Counted from the first letter of the stretch, positions 7,634 through 19,161 are shown. The stretch is 40,571 bases of DNA from Candidatus Rokuibacteriota bacterium (GCA_003220435.1 QHSL01000006.1:1-40571); one strand, 5' to 3'. Numbers and translations: made by a program. The notes: generated from the letters alone by a model not told the origin.

Positions 7634-9087
7634 CACGGCCGCCTCACGAAGATTGGGTTGCTGAGCAGACGACCCGCGCCGCGGACGTCGAGCCGGTAGA
7701 ACGCCGGGCCGCCGTCGAAGCGCTCGCGGCGAACTGTCCGGATCGGTGTGGGACCCGTCCAGACGTCGACGGCGGCACCGTTGCGCACGAGGGTGACGCG
7801 AACGTCACGGGTCGGGCCACCGGCGGCCTCGACCGCCACCGAGACCTCGATCGGCGCCCCTTCGGCGGCGCGCAGCGTCTCGCCCGACACGGCCGCGACG
7901 GCGCCGCTGCGCACCTCGAACTCCGTGAGCACGAGCCCGGCATCGCGCTCGCGCTGAAGCGCGTACATGCGACCCCGCCGGAACGCGTCGATCAGGGCGC
8001 GTTCCGACCGTTCCTCCACCAGGAAGACGGTCTGCACGTTGCCCAACCCCTTGCCCGCCGTGAAGCCGTGGAAGCCGGACTCCCCCACGGCCCAGGCCGG
8101 CCGGCTTCGGTCGCCGAGCGCGAACTGGCTGAGCAGCCGATCCCAGCCGTCGCCGGGACGTTCGACGCGCGTGGTGTCCTCGTATACAGCGCCAAAGGCC
8201 GTGTACCGCGCGGTTCTCAGAAGATCGTCCGGATATGGCGCCGTCCGCCACCCGACCCGGATCGGGCCGAACCACTGCTCCCCGTCGTCACGCGCCTCGG
8301 GCAAGGACCACACCGTCGCGCCGCCCCGCGCCTCCACATAGTCGATGAGGTCCTGATGGGGTCGCAGGCCGAGATCCGCATAGGGCGGATACGGATCGAC
8401 GGCGAACGGCCAGCCGCGCACGAGCGCCAGCAGACCGATCCCGCACACGACGGTGCCGGCGAGCAGCGGCCGATGGGTGACGACGATGACCACCCGGCCG
8501 CGCTTCTTCAGGGACCGACGCTTCCGCAGGAGCATCAGCGCGCCGGGAACGACGAGCACGCCGGGCAGCACGTCGAGGGCCGAAGCCCAGCCGAGGGTCG
8601 CGGCGTTCGTGTTGCCGGTGACCGGCAGCGACCGGAGCGCGCCGGGGTCCGAGAGGCCGAACACCAACAAGTTCTTCTGGGTGTTGTGCACCATCATGTC
8701 GAGCGCCAGCGGCGAGCCGGTCCAGTAGTAATGTGGGAGCACCTCGACGCCGGGGACGATCAGGACCCGCGGGTTGGCCGCCCGCGCCCGGGCCACGCGC
8801 TCCAGATAGTGCTCGACGCCCTTGTCGAGCACCGAGCGCTCCTCGCGGGTCGCGCGGGTGAGCGCCCGGAAGGGCGGCAGGCCGTACTCGACGCGCAGAA
8901 GATAGTTCTCGGTGACGAGCAGCGCGCCGATCCCCTGCCGTTCGGCCATCGCGGCGAGCTGCTCGAGCGAGAAGTCGCCGGTGGACAGATCGGAGTGGAT
9001 GTGGAGGATCGCCGGGAGGCGCTCGAGCGCGTCGGCCGGGCCGGCGACGCCGCCGACGAGTGCCAGCAGCACGACGACACGCCTCAC
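7633..9087 (-). CDS. PHP-domain-like protein with signal peptide and internal membrane segments
   Basis: A 484-residue protein. The N-terminus has a probable signal peptide (MRRVVVLLALVGG... ending near ADA at 18-20). The PHP metal-site pattern follows: LHIHSDLSTGD at 28-38, TEN at 59-61 and PGVEV at 112-116. Two hydrophobic stretches (about 167-187 and 199-225) sit in the middle of the PHP region. A beta-rich C-terminal part (about 385-484) resembles the extra domain seen in exported PHP proteins. PHP folds are phosphoesterases, so a periplasmic phosphoesterase is conceivable but unproven. The start is the GTG at 9085-9087, overlapping the glycosyltransferase stop as GTGA; the open frame continues upstream but only as antiparallel coding of that gene. 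Confidence 0.8.
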   Translation of the reverse strand: MRRVVVLLALVGGVAGPADALERLPAILHIHSDLSTGDFSLEQLAAMAERQGIGALLVTENYLLRVEYGLPPFRALTRATREERSVLDKGVEHYLERVARARAANPRVLIVPGVEVLPHYYWTGSPLALDMMVHNTQKNLLVFGLSDPGALRSLPVTGNTNAATLGWASALDVLPGVLVVPGALMLLRKRRSLKKRGRVVIVVTHRPLLAGTVVCGIGLLALVRGWPFAVDPYPPYADLGLRPHQDLIDYVEARGGATVWSLPEARDDGEQWFGPIRVGWRTAPYPDDLLRTARYTAFGAVYEDTTRVERPGDGWDRLLSQFALGDRSRPAWAVGESGFHGFTAGKGLGNVQTVFLVEERSERALIDAFRRGRMYALQRERDAGLVLTEFEVRSGAVAAVSGETLRAAEGAPIEVSVAVEAAGGPTRDVRVTLVRNGAAVDVWTGPTPIRTVRRERFDGGPAFYRLDVRGAGRLLSNPIFVRRP

Positions 9088-10244
9088 GAGAGCCCCTTCT
9101 CCCGGACGAGCGCTTCGTACACCGCCAGCATCCTCCGCTCCGCCACCGGCGTCGAGAACTCCTCCGCCCTCGAGACCGCCGCCTCGCCGAGCTTTCGGCG
9201 CAGACCGATGTCGCGGCCGAGCTGCACGAGCGCCGCCGCGAGGGCGGCGACGTCGTCGGGCTCGACGAGCAGCCCGCACTCGCCGTCCGTGACGACGGCC
9301 GGGATCCCGCCGACCGCGCTCGCGACGACCGGAAGCCCGAGCGCCATCGACTCGACGAGGACGCGCCCCATTCCCTCGTTGCGGGACGGCATCGCCACGG
9401 CGTCCGCCGCGACCAGGCACGACGCCACGTCGGGCGTTCCACCGACCAGCAGCAGCCGGTCGGCCACGCCGAGCGACGCGGCGGTCGCGGCGAGCTGGTC
9501 GCGGTCCGGCCCGTCGCCGATCAGCAGCACGCGGGTCGAGGGGATCTCGGCGAGGATTGCGGGAAGCGCCTGCACCACGAGATCGAACCCCTTGATCCGG
9601 ATGAGTCGCCCGAGCCCCGCGACGACGAACGCGTCGGCGTCGAGGCCGAGACGCGCGCGCGCCTGGGCTCGCGTCGGCGCACCGGCTCGCAGCTCGGCGG
9701 TGGGCACGCCGCTCGGCACCGCGACGTACTGTCCGGGCGCGCCGATGCCGTGGGCGAGGTGCTCCTCGGTGCCGCGCTCCGTCAGCGTGACGATTCGATC
9801 GGTCCACCTCGCCGCTCGCCGCTCGAGTACGGTGAACACGTCGGTCTTCCGTCGCCCGTAGTAGCCGTAGAAGATGTGGCCGTGCGGCTGGTGGATCACC
9901 GCGGGCACGTGCGCGATCCGCGCGGCCAGGCGGCCGATGAACCCGGCCTTCGAGGTGTGGGTGTGGACGATCGCCGGGCGCTCGCGCCTGATCAGCCTCA
10001 GCATCTGGCCGAGCGCGGCCAGGTCCCGCAGCGGGGCGACCTCGCGGCCGAGGGACGGAATGTCCACGACGCGGCAGCCGCGCCGGCGCGCGCCGTCGAT
10101 CACCGGCGCTTCGGATTCGCGGAACGACGCGGCCAACACGCACGCGTAGCCGGCCCGGACGAGGGCGACGCACGACTGAACGGTGTTCTCGGACGAGCCG
10201 CCGAGGGTGAGCCGTGTGATCACGTGGAGGACGCGCACGCTCAC
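9084..10244 (-). CDS. Glycosyltransferase family 4
   Basis: A cytoplasmic GT-B retaining glycosyltransferase of 386 residues. The N-terminal acceptor domain starts RVLHVITRLTLGGSSENT with the glycine-rich loop. The C-terminal donor domain shows VAGLGRLIRIKGFDLVV, then PSRNEGMGRVLVE with the E-x7-E motif, then GLPVVAS. The start is taken as the GTG at 10242-10244 because it overlaps the stop of the upstream fusion gene (GTGA); another GTG lies two codons on. It resembles EpsF/EpsD-like transferases of exopolysaccharide loci. The donor sugar cannot be read from sequence. Confidence 0.92.
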   Translation of the reverse strand: MSVRVLHVITRLTLGGSSENTVQSCVALVRAGYACVLAASFRESEAPVIDGARRRGCRVVDIPSLGREVAPLRDLAALGQMLRLIRRERPAIVHTHTSKAGFIGRLAARIAHVPAVIHQPHGHIFYGYYGRRKTDVFTVLERRAARWTDRIVTLTERGTEEHLAHGIGAPGQYVAVPSGVPTAELRAGAPTRAQARARLGLDADAFVVAGLGRLIRIKGFDLVVQALPAILAEIPSTRVLLIGDGPDRDQLAATAASLGVADRLLLVGGTPDVASCLVAADAVAMPSRNEGMGRVLVESMALGLPVVASAVGGIPAVVTDGECGLLVEPDDVAALAAALVQLGRDIGLRRKLGEAAVSRAEEFSTPVAERRMLAVYEALVREKGLS

Positions 10245-12421
10245 GCCGGGCCCTTCATGGCGTAGAGCTCGACGGAGGGCCCGATCAGCACGCGGTGGCG
10301 CGAGAGGCCCGCCAGCGCAGCTGCGCCCGCAGTGATGGCCGTCTGCGCCCATCGCGACAGCGTCGCGACCGCGTGAGGCTCGACGGGGTGGGCCCGGAAA
10401 GCCGGGAGCGAGTTCCCGACCTCGAGCACCCGGAAGCCCGCCCGCTCGACGAGCCGCCGCAGCCCGATGGGTGTGAACGCGAAGTGGTGAACGATGGGAC
10501 AGGTGTCCCACTCCCGGGATCTGACGAGCGGCCCGAGCGACGCGAGGAGCCGCACCCACGGGCGATGGAAGCTGGCGTTCGGAACCCGCAACGCGACCAG
10601 GCCGCCTGCAACGAGCACGCGGTGAGCCTCGCGCAGGATCGTGAGCGGGTCACGGGCCTGGTCCAGGACGTTGATCAGCGTGACGGCATCGATCGTCCCA
10701 TCACGGAACGGCAAGAGCGCGCCGTCGGCCTGGACGGCCGGTGCCCCGCCGTCACGGCCCGCGACCGCGCACGCCCGGCCGGCGATGTCGGTGCTGACCG
10801 CGGGCCAGCGGCGGAACCGCGCCAGCGCCGCCAGGTGGCCGCCGCCGGCGCCCACGTCGAGGAGCCGCGGTCGCTCCGCGCGGCCGAGCCCCAGGGCCGC
10901 GAGCCGGTCGAGCAGCGCTCGGAAGAGTCCGGCCCGCTCCGACGTCACCGACTCCGGCGCGAAGCGCAGCGGATACTCGGTCTCGTAGTGGCACTGGAGA
11001 TCCAGCGCGCTCGGCAGCTCGGCCGCGAGCGAGGTCCCGCACCCCTCGCACTGGCGATGTCGCGCGCCACGGTAGAGCAGAGCGCTGGGACGGGTCGGCT
11101 CGCCGCAGGCGGGGCACTCGGGAGGCGCTGCGGAGCCGTCGCGCCCCCGGAGCGCGGCGGCACGGCGCCCCCGCGCGTCCACGTGGCCGTGCGCGGCGAC
11201 GCGACCGAGGGCGCGCTCGAGGCCCGTGGTGGCCCGCTCCCATGTGTAGTGTCGCTCGGCGTGCGCGCGGCACGCGCAGCGAAGGCGCTCGTAGCCGTCG
11301 GGAGCGCCCGCCATCGTCTCCAGGAACCTCAGGAGGCCCTCGGCCATGATCTCGGCGCTGGTACCGCGAAAGACCAGCGAGGCGTCCAGACCCTTCAGGA
11401 CCTCGGGTGTCGCGCCGACGGGCGTGCCGAGCACGGGCGTGCCGCACGCGAGCGCTTCCACCGTGACGAGCCCGAAGCCCTCGAGCTCGCGCGTCGGTAG
11501 CACGAAGACGTCGGCGGCCTGGTAGTAGCTCGGGAGCGTCTCGTCGGGAACGAATCCCAGGAACTTCACGTGGTCGGCGAGCCCCAGTGCGCGGGCCCGA
11601 TCCTCGAGGATGCCGCGGAGGGATCCAGCGCCGCCGATCAGCAGCAGCGCGTCCGGCCGCCCTCGCCTCACGATCGCCATCGCGTCGAGCAGGTTGTCGA
11701 GCCCCATGCGGGCCTCGAGGTTCCGGATCGTCAGCAGCAGAGGCCGCTGTGGGGGGAGCCCCAGGCACTCGCGGACGCGGCCGCGGTCGGCGCCCGGCCG
11801 GAACCGCTCGGTGGCCACCGCGCCGCGGATCGTCACGATGCGCTCTCGCGGCACCGCATAGAGCTTCCACAGCTGGTAGGCTGAGAAGTCGCTGAGCACG
11901 TGGATCAGCGACGCGCGCCGCAGACACGCGCGCTCGATCGTCCACAGCATCGCGACGCCGGTCGCGCCGATCACGCCGGGAAGATGGCGCGCGGTCATTC
12001 CGCGTCGCGAGCGATACTCGAGCGGCGCCGGCGAGTAGAAGCTGTAGAGGCTCGGGAGCCGACCGCCGGCCCGCGAGGCGAGCGCGCCGTAACCGGCCAG
12101 CGGCTGGTGGACGTGCAGGACATCGACCGGCTCGCTGGCGAGCTCGTCGGCGGTGGCGCGCCGCGCCGCGAGAATCGAGCTGCGGATGAACCGCGCGACC
12201 GAGCCCTGCTCCACCGGGAACTGGCGGATGCGGACGCCCTCGCGCTCGACCGAGACGGGCGCCGTCGCGCCCGGATCGGTGCGGCTCACCACGCGCACGT
12301 CGTGACCGCGCGCGGCGAGGTGCCGCGCCTGCTCCCAGAGCATGCGCTCTCCTCCGCCCAGCGGTCGCGACGGCGACACGTCGGCGACCATGAGGACACG
12401 CAGGGCGTCGTTCACAGGCAC
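10241..12421 (-). CDS. Glycosyltransferase family 4 fused to a zinc-ribbon and SAM methyltransferase
   Basis: A 726-residue bifunctional protein. Residues 1 to about 410 are a complete GT4: VADVSPSRPLGGGERML near the N-terminus, then PTRELEGFGLVTVE with E-x7-E and ACGTPVLGTPVG. A linker holds four cysteines as CPAC...CEGCG, a small zinc ribbon typical of class I methyltransferases in cell-wall loci. Residues from about 500 onward are a Rossmann methyltransferase: LLDVGAGGGHLAAL (motif I), INVLDQARDPL, and EAHRVLVAGG. It could add a sugar and methylate the product, or methylate a neighbour's product. The start is the GTG at 12419-12421, one base past the asparagine synthase stop; a second in-frame GTG at 12413-12415 is possible. 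Confidence 0.9.
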   Translation of the reverse strand: MPVNDALRVLMVADVSPSRPLGGGERMLWEQARHLAARGHDVRVVSRTDPGATAPVSVEREGVRIRQFPVEQGSVARFIRSSILAARRATADELASEPVDVLHVHQPLAGYGALASRAGGRLPSLYSFYSPAPLEYRSRRGMTARHLPGVIGATGVAMLWTIERACLRRASLIHVLSDFSAYQLWKLYAVPRERIVTIRGAVATERFRPGADRGRVRECLGLPPQRPLLLTIRNLEARMGLDNLLDAMAIVRRGRPDALLLIGGAGSLRGILEDRARALGLADHVKFLGFVPDETLPSYYQAADVFVLPTRELEGFGLVTVEALACGTPVLGTPVGATPEVLKGLDASLVFRGTSAEIMAEGLLRFLETMAGAPDGYERLRCACRAHAERHYTWERATTGLERALGRVAAHGHVDARGRRAAALRGRDGSAAPPECPACGEPTRPSALLYRGARHRQCEGCGTSLAAELPSALDLQCHYETEYPLRFAPESVTSERAGLFRALLDRLAALGLGRAERPRLLDVGAGGGHLAALARFRRWPAVSTDIAGRACAVAGRDGGAPAVQADGALLPFRDGTIDAVTLINVLDQARDPLTILREAHRVLVAGGLVALRVPNASFHRPWVRLLASLGPLVRSREWDTCPIVHHFAFTPIGLRRLVERAGFRVLEVGNSLPAFRAHPVEPHAVATLSRWAQTAITAGAAALAGLSRHRVLIGPSVELYAMKGPA

Positions 12422-12422
12422 C

Positions 12423-14324
<1,902 letters not shown>

Positions 14325-15533
14325 CTAGCGCGGCTCCCCAAACCGCTGGCGAGCGTCGGCGCCCCAGGCGCCGAGGCGCGCACGGGCCGCGCCCACGTCG
14401 CGGAGCAGCGCCAGCACGCGGCCTGACGTCCGCGCCGGCGTGTAGAGCGCCGCGCGCGCGAGCCCGCGGTGGCGCAGATCCGCGGCCAGCGCGCCCTCGG
14501 ACAGGACGCGTGCCAGCGCCGCGGCGAGCTCCGGCTCCCGCTCGGCGTCGAACACGAGACCCGCCTCGGCGACCAGCTCGGGTAGCGCCGCGCGGTTGGA
14601 GGCGACCACGGGCGCGCCGCACGCCATCGCCTCGAGCGCCGGCAGCCCGAAGCCCTCCTCGAGCGATGGCAGGACGAATGCGGCAGCCCCGGAGTAGAGC
14701 GCCGCGAGATCCTCGTCGCCGACGCGTCCGGGGAAGATGACGCGCGCGCCCACGCCGAGCGTCGCGGCGAGCGCGGTCAGTGCGGGACGCCCGTCCGCGT
14801 CGCCGCCGGCCAGGACCAGCGAGTGACGACCGCGAAGCGCCCCCGGGAGCAGCGCGAAGGCCCGGATCAGGCGCGCGAGGTTCTTGTGCGGCTTGAAGTT
14901 CCCCACGTAGAGAACGTAGGGCCGCGTCACGCCGTAGCGCGCCAGCAGCGTCTCGTCCGGAGGCGTCGGCTTGAATTCGGGGCCCAGGGCCACGGGAATC
15001 ACGCTCACCTTCCACGCGCTCACGCCGAGTCGCGTCACGATCGAGCGCTTGGAGTATTCCGAGTCCGCCACGATCGCGGCGGCCCGACTCGCGTACAGAC
15101 GCGCCATCGCGGTCATGGTGGCGTCGTAGACGGGCCGGCGGCGCCCCGGGTAACCGATGAAGAAGAGGTCATGGATGGTGAGGACGACCGGGCACGGCGT
15201 GCTCAGCGGGCCCTTGTAGTAGGGCGAGAGGAACACCGTGACGGAGTCCCGGGCGAGGGCCCGCGGCAGGCTCACCTGATCCCACCACTGGGTCCACGGC
15301 GCGTCGAGCACGCTCCAGTCGACGCCCCGCAGCGGCGGATCGAGGCACGCGCCGGCGTCGCCGTACGCCACGCACGACCAGCCCTCGCGCGACGCGGCGC
15401 GCAGCACCTCGAGCAGGTATCGGCCGATGCCCGTGCGAGCGCCCGGCCGGAGCTCGCGCGCGTCGACGGCGAGCCTCGGCGCCGCCACCGCGGCCTCAGC
15501 CGGCGACACGATCCACTCCGAGGAGCTCCGCAT
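14325..15533 (-). CDS. Glycosyltransferase family 4
   Basis: A GT4 of up to 402 residues. After a short unusual N-terminus the fold begins PRLAVDARELRPGARTGIGRY, a mannosyltransferase/WsaF-like opening with the Gly-rich loop. The donor half carries LYVGNFKPHKNLARLIRAF and PSLEEGFGLPALE (E-x7-E) followed by ACGAPVVASN. The ATG at 15531-15533 gives a 38-base overlap with the upstream glycosyltransferase gene. The GTG at 15507-15509, eight codons on, gives a 14-base overlap and may be the true start. The pattern KPHKN is common in mannosyl- and rhamnosyltransferases, but the sugar is not determined. Confidence 0.92.
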   Translation of the reverse strand: MRSSSEWIVSPAEAAVAAPRLAVDARELRPGARTGIGRYLLEVLRAASREGWSCVAYGDAGACLDPPLRGVDWSVLDAPWTQWWDQVSLPRALARDSVTVFLSPYYKGPLSTPCPVVLTIHDLFFIGYPGRRRPVYDATMTAMARLYASRAAAIVADSEYSKRSIVTRLGVSAWKVSVIPVALGPEFKPTPPDETLLARYGVTRPYVLYVGNFKPHKNLARLIRAFALLPGALRGRHSLVLAGGDADGRPALTALAATLGVGARVIFPGRVGDEDLAALYSGAAAFVLPSLEEGFGLPALEAMACGAPVVASNRAALPELVAEAGLVFDAEREPELAAALARVLSEGALAADLRHRGLARAALYTPARTSGRVLALLRDVGAARARLGAWGADARQRFGEPR

Positions 15534-16623
15534 ACGCGCGCTCGACGGCGTCGACGTGCGCCGTCAGGCTGAACGTCGACTCCGCCCGCCGGCGCCCGGC
15601 GGCCCCGAGGCGCCCGGCGCGCGTCGGGTTCTCGAGGAGCGTCCGCACGGCGGCGGCGAGCGGCGCCGGCGCGGCCGGATCCACCAGCAGCCCCGTCTCG
15701 CCGTCGAGCACGACGTCGGGAACGCCGCCCCCGGTGGTCGCGACCACCGGCCGGCCCATCGCCATCGCCTCGACCACCGCGCGGCCGAACGCCTCGCGCA
15801 GCGATGGCAGCACGAACACGTCGCAGAGCGCGAGCACGTCGGGGATGTCGTCACGCCACCCGGTGAAGTGCACCTGCGGCGCCAGACCGAGGCGGAGGGC
15901 GTGCGCCTCGAGCTCGCCGCGAAGCTCGCCGTCGCCGACGAGGACCCAGTGCACGCCCGGGCGCGCGCGCTCGATCTGCGCTGCGGCCTCGAGCAGGTAC
16001 CGGTAGCCCTTGACCTCGACGAACCGCCCGACGGAGGCCACGATCGGCGCCGCCGCCGGCACCCCGAGCGCCGCGCGAAGGGAGCCGGACGCCGGGCGCG
16101 GAGTGAAGCGTTCGAGATCGACGCCGTTCGGAATCAGCCGGACCTTCCTCGGCGCCCAGGCGAACCGCCGGGCCACCGCCCGCGAGATCGCGATCACTTC
16201 GCTCGCAAGCGCGCACAGGGCGCGATCGATCGGGCCGTCGCTATCGGCGATCCGCACGTGCCAGATGACGGGCCGCCCGGCCGGGCGCCCGGCGAGCCCC
16301 GCGTAGGCCATCGCACGCGAGCCGTTGGCGTGGATGAGCGCGGCGTTCGTGGCCCGCGCGAGCCGGGCGAGCGCGCTGACGCTGCGCACGACCCGTGGTC
16401 CCGGGCAGCGCAGCGTGGGCAGCGGGACCACGTGGACCGGGAGACCGAGCGCGCGCGCGCCGGAGGCGACACCGCCTTCTTCCGGGACGACGAGCGCCGA
16501 GGCCCAGCGGCGGCGATCGAGCCCGCGGAGCAGCTCGAGCAAGCTCATCTCACCGCCGCCGACGATGTGCCCGTGGTTCGACACGACCAGGATCGAGGTG
16601 GGCAGCCGCCGCAACTCACTCAC
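15496..16623 (-). CDS. Glycosyltransferase family 4
   Basis: A GT4 protein of 375 residues. The N-terminal strand ILVVSNHGHIVGGGEMSLLE provides the acceptor-domain glycine loop. IPNGVDLERF marks the linker, ASVGRFVEVKGYRYLLEA opens the donor domain, and PSLREAFGRAVVEAMAMG contains the E-x7-E signature. The GTG at 16621-16623 overlaps the end of the GT39-like gene by 8 bases. It lies within an unbroken run of glycosyltransferase genes and probably adds one residue to the lipid-linked repeat unit. Donor and acceptor are unknown. Confidence 0.92.
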   Translation of the reverse strand: MSELRRLPTSILVVSNHGHIVGGGEMSLLELLRGLDRRRWASALVVPEEGGVASGARALGLPVHVVPLPTLRCPGPRVVRSVSALARLARATNAALIHANGSRAMAYAGLAGRPAGRPVIWHVRIADSDGPIDRALCALASEVIAISRAVARRFAWAPRKVRLIPNGVDLERFTPRPASGSLRAALGVPAAAPIVASVGRFVEVKGYRYLLEAAAQIERARPGVHWVLVGDGELRGELEAHALRLGLAPQVHFTGWRDDIPDVLALCDVFVLPSLREAFGRAVVEAMAMGRPVVATTGGGVPDVVLDGETGLLVDPAAPAPLAAAVRTLLENPTRAGRLGAAGRRRAESTFSLTAHVDAVERAYAELLGVDRVAG

Positions 16624-18046
16624 GGCTGGTCACCACGAGGATTCGCAGCCGGTCGCTCGGGGCGGCGTCGAAATCGCGGAGGACGTCGAGCCCCGGTGGG
16701 GGCGACCCCCAGAGCAACGGGAGCAGTCGCGGTCGATCGAACGGGAGCTCCCGGCTGTCGAGGACGACGAGGCTGGCGCCGGCGCGCCGGGCCGCGGCGA
16801 GCAGCTCGTTCGGTCCGACGCGCGGGAGGGGCACCCAGCGCCGGTTGCTGTAGAAGCCGATGAAGGGCTTCCGGTCCAGCAGCACCGCGTCCTTGGGCTG
16901 CGTGTCGGCGATCCAACGAGCGGCCTGCCGATACAACGACGCCCCCTCATCGGGGCGCACGATCGGGCGAAGCGCGGAAGGTACCAGTGCCAGTGCCAGC
17001 AAGAGCACGATGACCACTGACCAGCGCCAGGCACGCCGCACATCGAGCACGGTGACGGCCGTCCACAGGACGCCGACCGCCACGAACGGCAGGATGAACG
17101 GCAGGACCGGGAGGAAGATACGCGGCTCGATGTGGAACGCGATCGACGCGAAGGGCGGGAGCGCCGAGCCCAGCAAGACGCCGTCGCGCCCGAGCCAACC
17201 CGTGGTCTTCGTCCTCGCCAGCACGCCCGGCAGCACCAGCAGGATCAACAGCCCGGGCAGGAGCTCCGGCAACGCGTACTTCTCGAAGAGAAACGCGTTC
17301 TCCACGAGCCGCAGAGGCATCGGGCTCGGCGCCGCGGCAACGCCGATCGGCAGGTCGAAGTTGTGGTCGATCTTGCCGCTGGGTGTGAAGTGGCCCCAGG
17401 CGTCGGTGAGATACCACAGGTACGGCGCCGCGACGACGACGAAGACGAGGGCGGCGCCACCCATCCACGGCAACAGGTCCCGGGCTCTCTGGCGTCCCTT
17501 CACGATCATGAAGATCGCGACGACGATGAGGCCGGCGAGGTACACCGCGCCCTCCAGCCGCACGAGATACGCGAGCCCGAAGAGGAGGCCGGCCAACGCC
17601 ACGAGCGATCGCGGTCCGCCGACGAGCCCCCGCCGCCCGGCCAGAACGCCCAGGACCAGCAGGAAGGTGTAGGTCGACTCGCACAGGACCGAGGCCGAGT
17701 TCAGGACGAGCCCGGGATGGACCGCGATGAGCACGGCGGCGAGAATCGCCGCCTGACGCCCCACCACCGCGCGGGCGAGGACGAAGGCCGGCAGGATCAC
17801 GAGCGCGCCGAAGAGGGCGGACACGAGCCGGCCCGCCGTCTCCCAATCGCCGACGAACTGCTGAGCCAGCGCGATGCAGATCGGGTAGAGCGGGTGGTAC
17901 ACCGGGTGGTACGGCGAGCCGGTCTCCTGAAACTGCCGGGCGATGGTCACGTAAGCGACGCCGTCGGTGTCGATCAACGGCAGAGCGTCCGCGACCACGA
18001 GTCGGAGCGCCAGGGCGGCCAGGGTGATCGCCAGCACCACGATCAT
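16616..18046 (-). CDS. GT39/ArnT-type membrane glycosyltransferase
   Basis: A polytopic protein of 476 residues with about eleven helices and a soluble C-terminal tail from about residue 370. The first periplasmic loop has LIDTDGVAYVTIARQF with Asp26 and Asp28, matching the catalytic acidic pair of the PMT/ArnT GT-C fold, followed by HPVYHPLYP. Members use polyprenyl-phosphate sugars and act on the periplasmic side, so this enzyme may decorate the polymer after flipping. The ATG at 18044-18046 overlaps the upstream stop as ATGA. The class is confident, the substrate is not. Confidence 0.85.
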   Translation of the reverse strand: MIVVLAITLAALALRLVVADALPLIDTDGVAYVTIARQFQETGSPYHPVYHPLYPICIALAQQFVGDWETAGRLVSALFGALVILPAFVLARAVVGRQAAILAAVLIAVHPGLVLNSASVLCESTYTFLLVLGVLAGRRGLVGGPRSLVALAGLLFGLAYLVRLEGAVYLAGLIVVAIFMIVKGRQRARDLLPWMGGAALVFVVVAAPYLWYLTDAWGHFTPSGKIDHNFDLPIGVAAAPSPMPLRLVENAFLFEKYALPELLPGLLILLVLPGVLARTKTTGWLGRDGVLLGSALPPFASIAFHIEPRIFLPVLPFILPFVAVGVLWTAVTVLDVRRAWRWSVVIVLLLALALVPSALRPIVRPDEGASLYRQAARWIADTQPKDAVLLDRKPFIGFYSNRRWVPLPRVGPNELLAAARRAGASLVVLDSRELPFDRPRLLPLLWGSPPPGLDVLRDFDAAPSDRLRILVVTSRE

Positions 18047-19161
18047 GCATCACCTCGGGCAATCGTGTCGTAGAGGCGCGCCGTCGCCTTCGCGCTGTCG
18101 GCCCACGACCACGCCGACGCCGCGAGCGCGCGGGCCGCGCGCGCCATGCGCGCCGCGCCCTCGCCGTCGGCGAGCACGTCGCCGAGCGCCGCGGCCAGCG
18201 CCGACGTGTCGCCCGGCTCGACCAGGCGCGCGGTCACGCCGTCGGTGAGGAACTCGCGGAAGCTCCCCACCGCCGTGGCGACCACGGGCGTGCCCAGGTC
18301 GCACGCGAGCCTGAGCGAGCCGCTGTCGGTGATGTCGCGGTAGTTGAACACGGCGGCATCGGCGGCAGCGAAGTACGCCGCGACCTGCGCCGCCGGCACG
18401 TACCCAGGACGGAAGATCACGGCTGCCTCCACGCGGGCGCGGCGGATCGCATCGCGGTACTGAGACTCGTCGCCGACCAGGAGGGGGCCCGCAATCACCA
18501 GGCGTGCGTCGTCGTGCCGGCGGCGCACCTCGGCGAGCGCGTCGATCACGCCCTCGAGCCCCTTGTAGGGACGGATCGCGCCGAACGCGAGCACGATCCG
18601 CGCGCGCGCCGGGAGCCCGAGGCGTGCACGGGCGACGGTGCGTTCGGGCCGCGACTCGCCCTGCAGGAAGCCACCGTCGCCATGGTGAATCAGCTCGATG
18701 CGCGCGCGGGCGCCCAGGCGCTGCCGCGCCACGTCCGCCGCCCGTCGGGTGTGGACGACGACCGCGTCGGCGACGGCGAGGCACCGCCACAGCGTCCAGT
18801 CGTCCCAGCGGATGCGCTCGTGGCTCGCGACATTGTGCATCGTCATCACGACCGGCACACGGCGGCGCACCAGAGGCCACAGCAGCGCGTCGAAGCGCGT
18901 GGAGATCAGGCTCTGCACGTGGACCACGTCCGGTCGCGATCGGGCCAGCCGCGCGCGCAGGGCCTTGACGTTGCCGAGATATCCGACGCCGCCGTCGAAG
19001 CAGCCGTCGACCTCGAACCGGTGCGAACGGTCGGCCAGCTCCCACTTCTGGTTGGTGAAGAGCGACACCTCGACGCCGCCGTCCACCAGCGCCGCGCACA
19101 GGTTGAACGTGTAGTGACCGATGCCGCCCCAGCCGCCGGTTTCGACCATCGCGATCCTCAT
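18043..19161 (-). CDS. Glycosyltransferase family 4
   Basis: A 372-residue GT4. The N-terminus MRIAMVETGGWGGIGHYTFN supplies the Gly-rich acceptor loop; VVHVQSLIST and VVMTMHNV follow. The donor half has LAFGAIRPYKGLEGVIDAL. In place of the usual E-x7-E there is a looser DITDSGSLRLACDLGTPVV segment, as in some GT4 subgroups. The open frame runs much further upstream opposite the GT2 gene, but the ATG at 19159-19161 overlaps that gene's stop as ATGA and starts the fold properly. It is coupled in the same way to the GT39-like gene downstream. Confidence 0.92.
   Translation of the reverse strand: MRIAMVETGGWGGIGHYTFNLCAALVDGGVEVSLFTNQKWELADRSHRFEVDGCFDGGVGYLGNVKALRARLARSRPDVVHVQSLISTRFDALLWPLVRRRVPVVMTMHNVASHERIRWDDWTLWRCLAVADAVVVHTRRAADVARQRLGARARIELIHHGDGGFLQGESRPERTVARARLGLPARARIVLAFGAIRPYKGLEGVIDALAEVRRRHDDARLVIAGPLLVGDESQYRDAIRRARVEAAVIFRPGYVPAAQVAAYFAAADAAVFNYRDITDSGSLRLACDLGTPVVATAVGSFREFLTDGVTARLVEPGDTSALAAALGDVLADGEGAARMARAARALAASAWSWADSAKATARLYDTIARGDA

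Noticed and set aside
9088-10173. N-terminal extension of the PHP-like protein to 846 residues
   Set aside because: The extension is the alternative frame of the GT4 gene; the GTG at 9085-9087 with GTGA overlap and a signal peptide is a better start.
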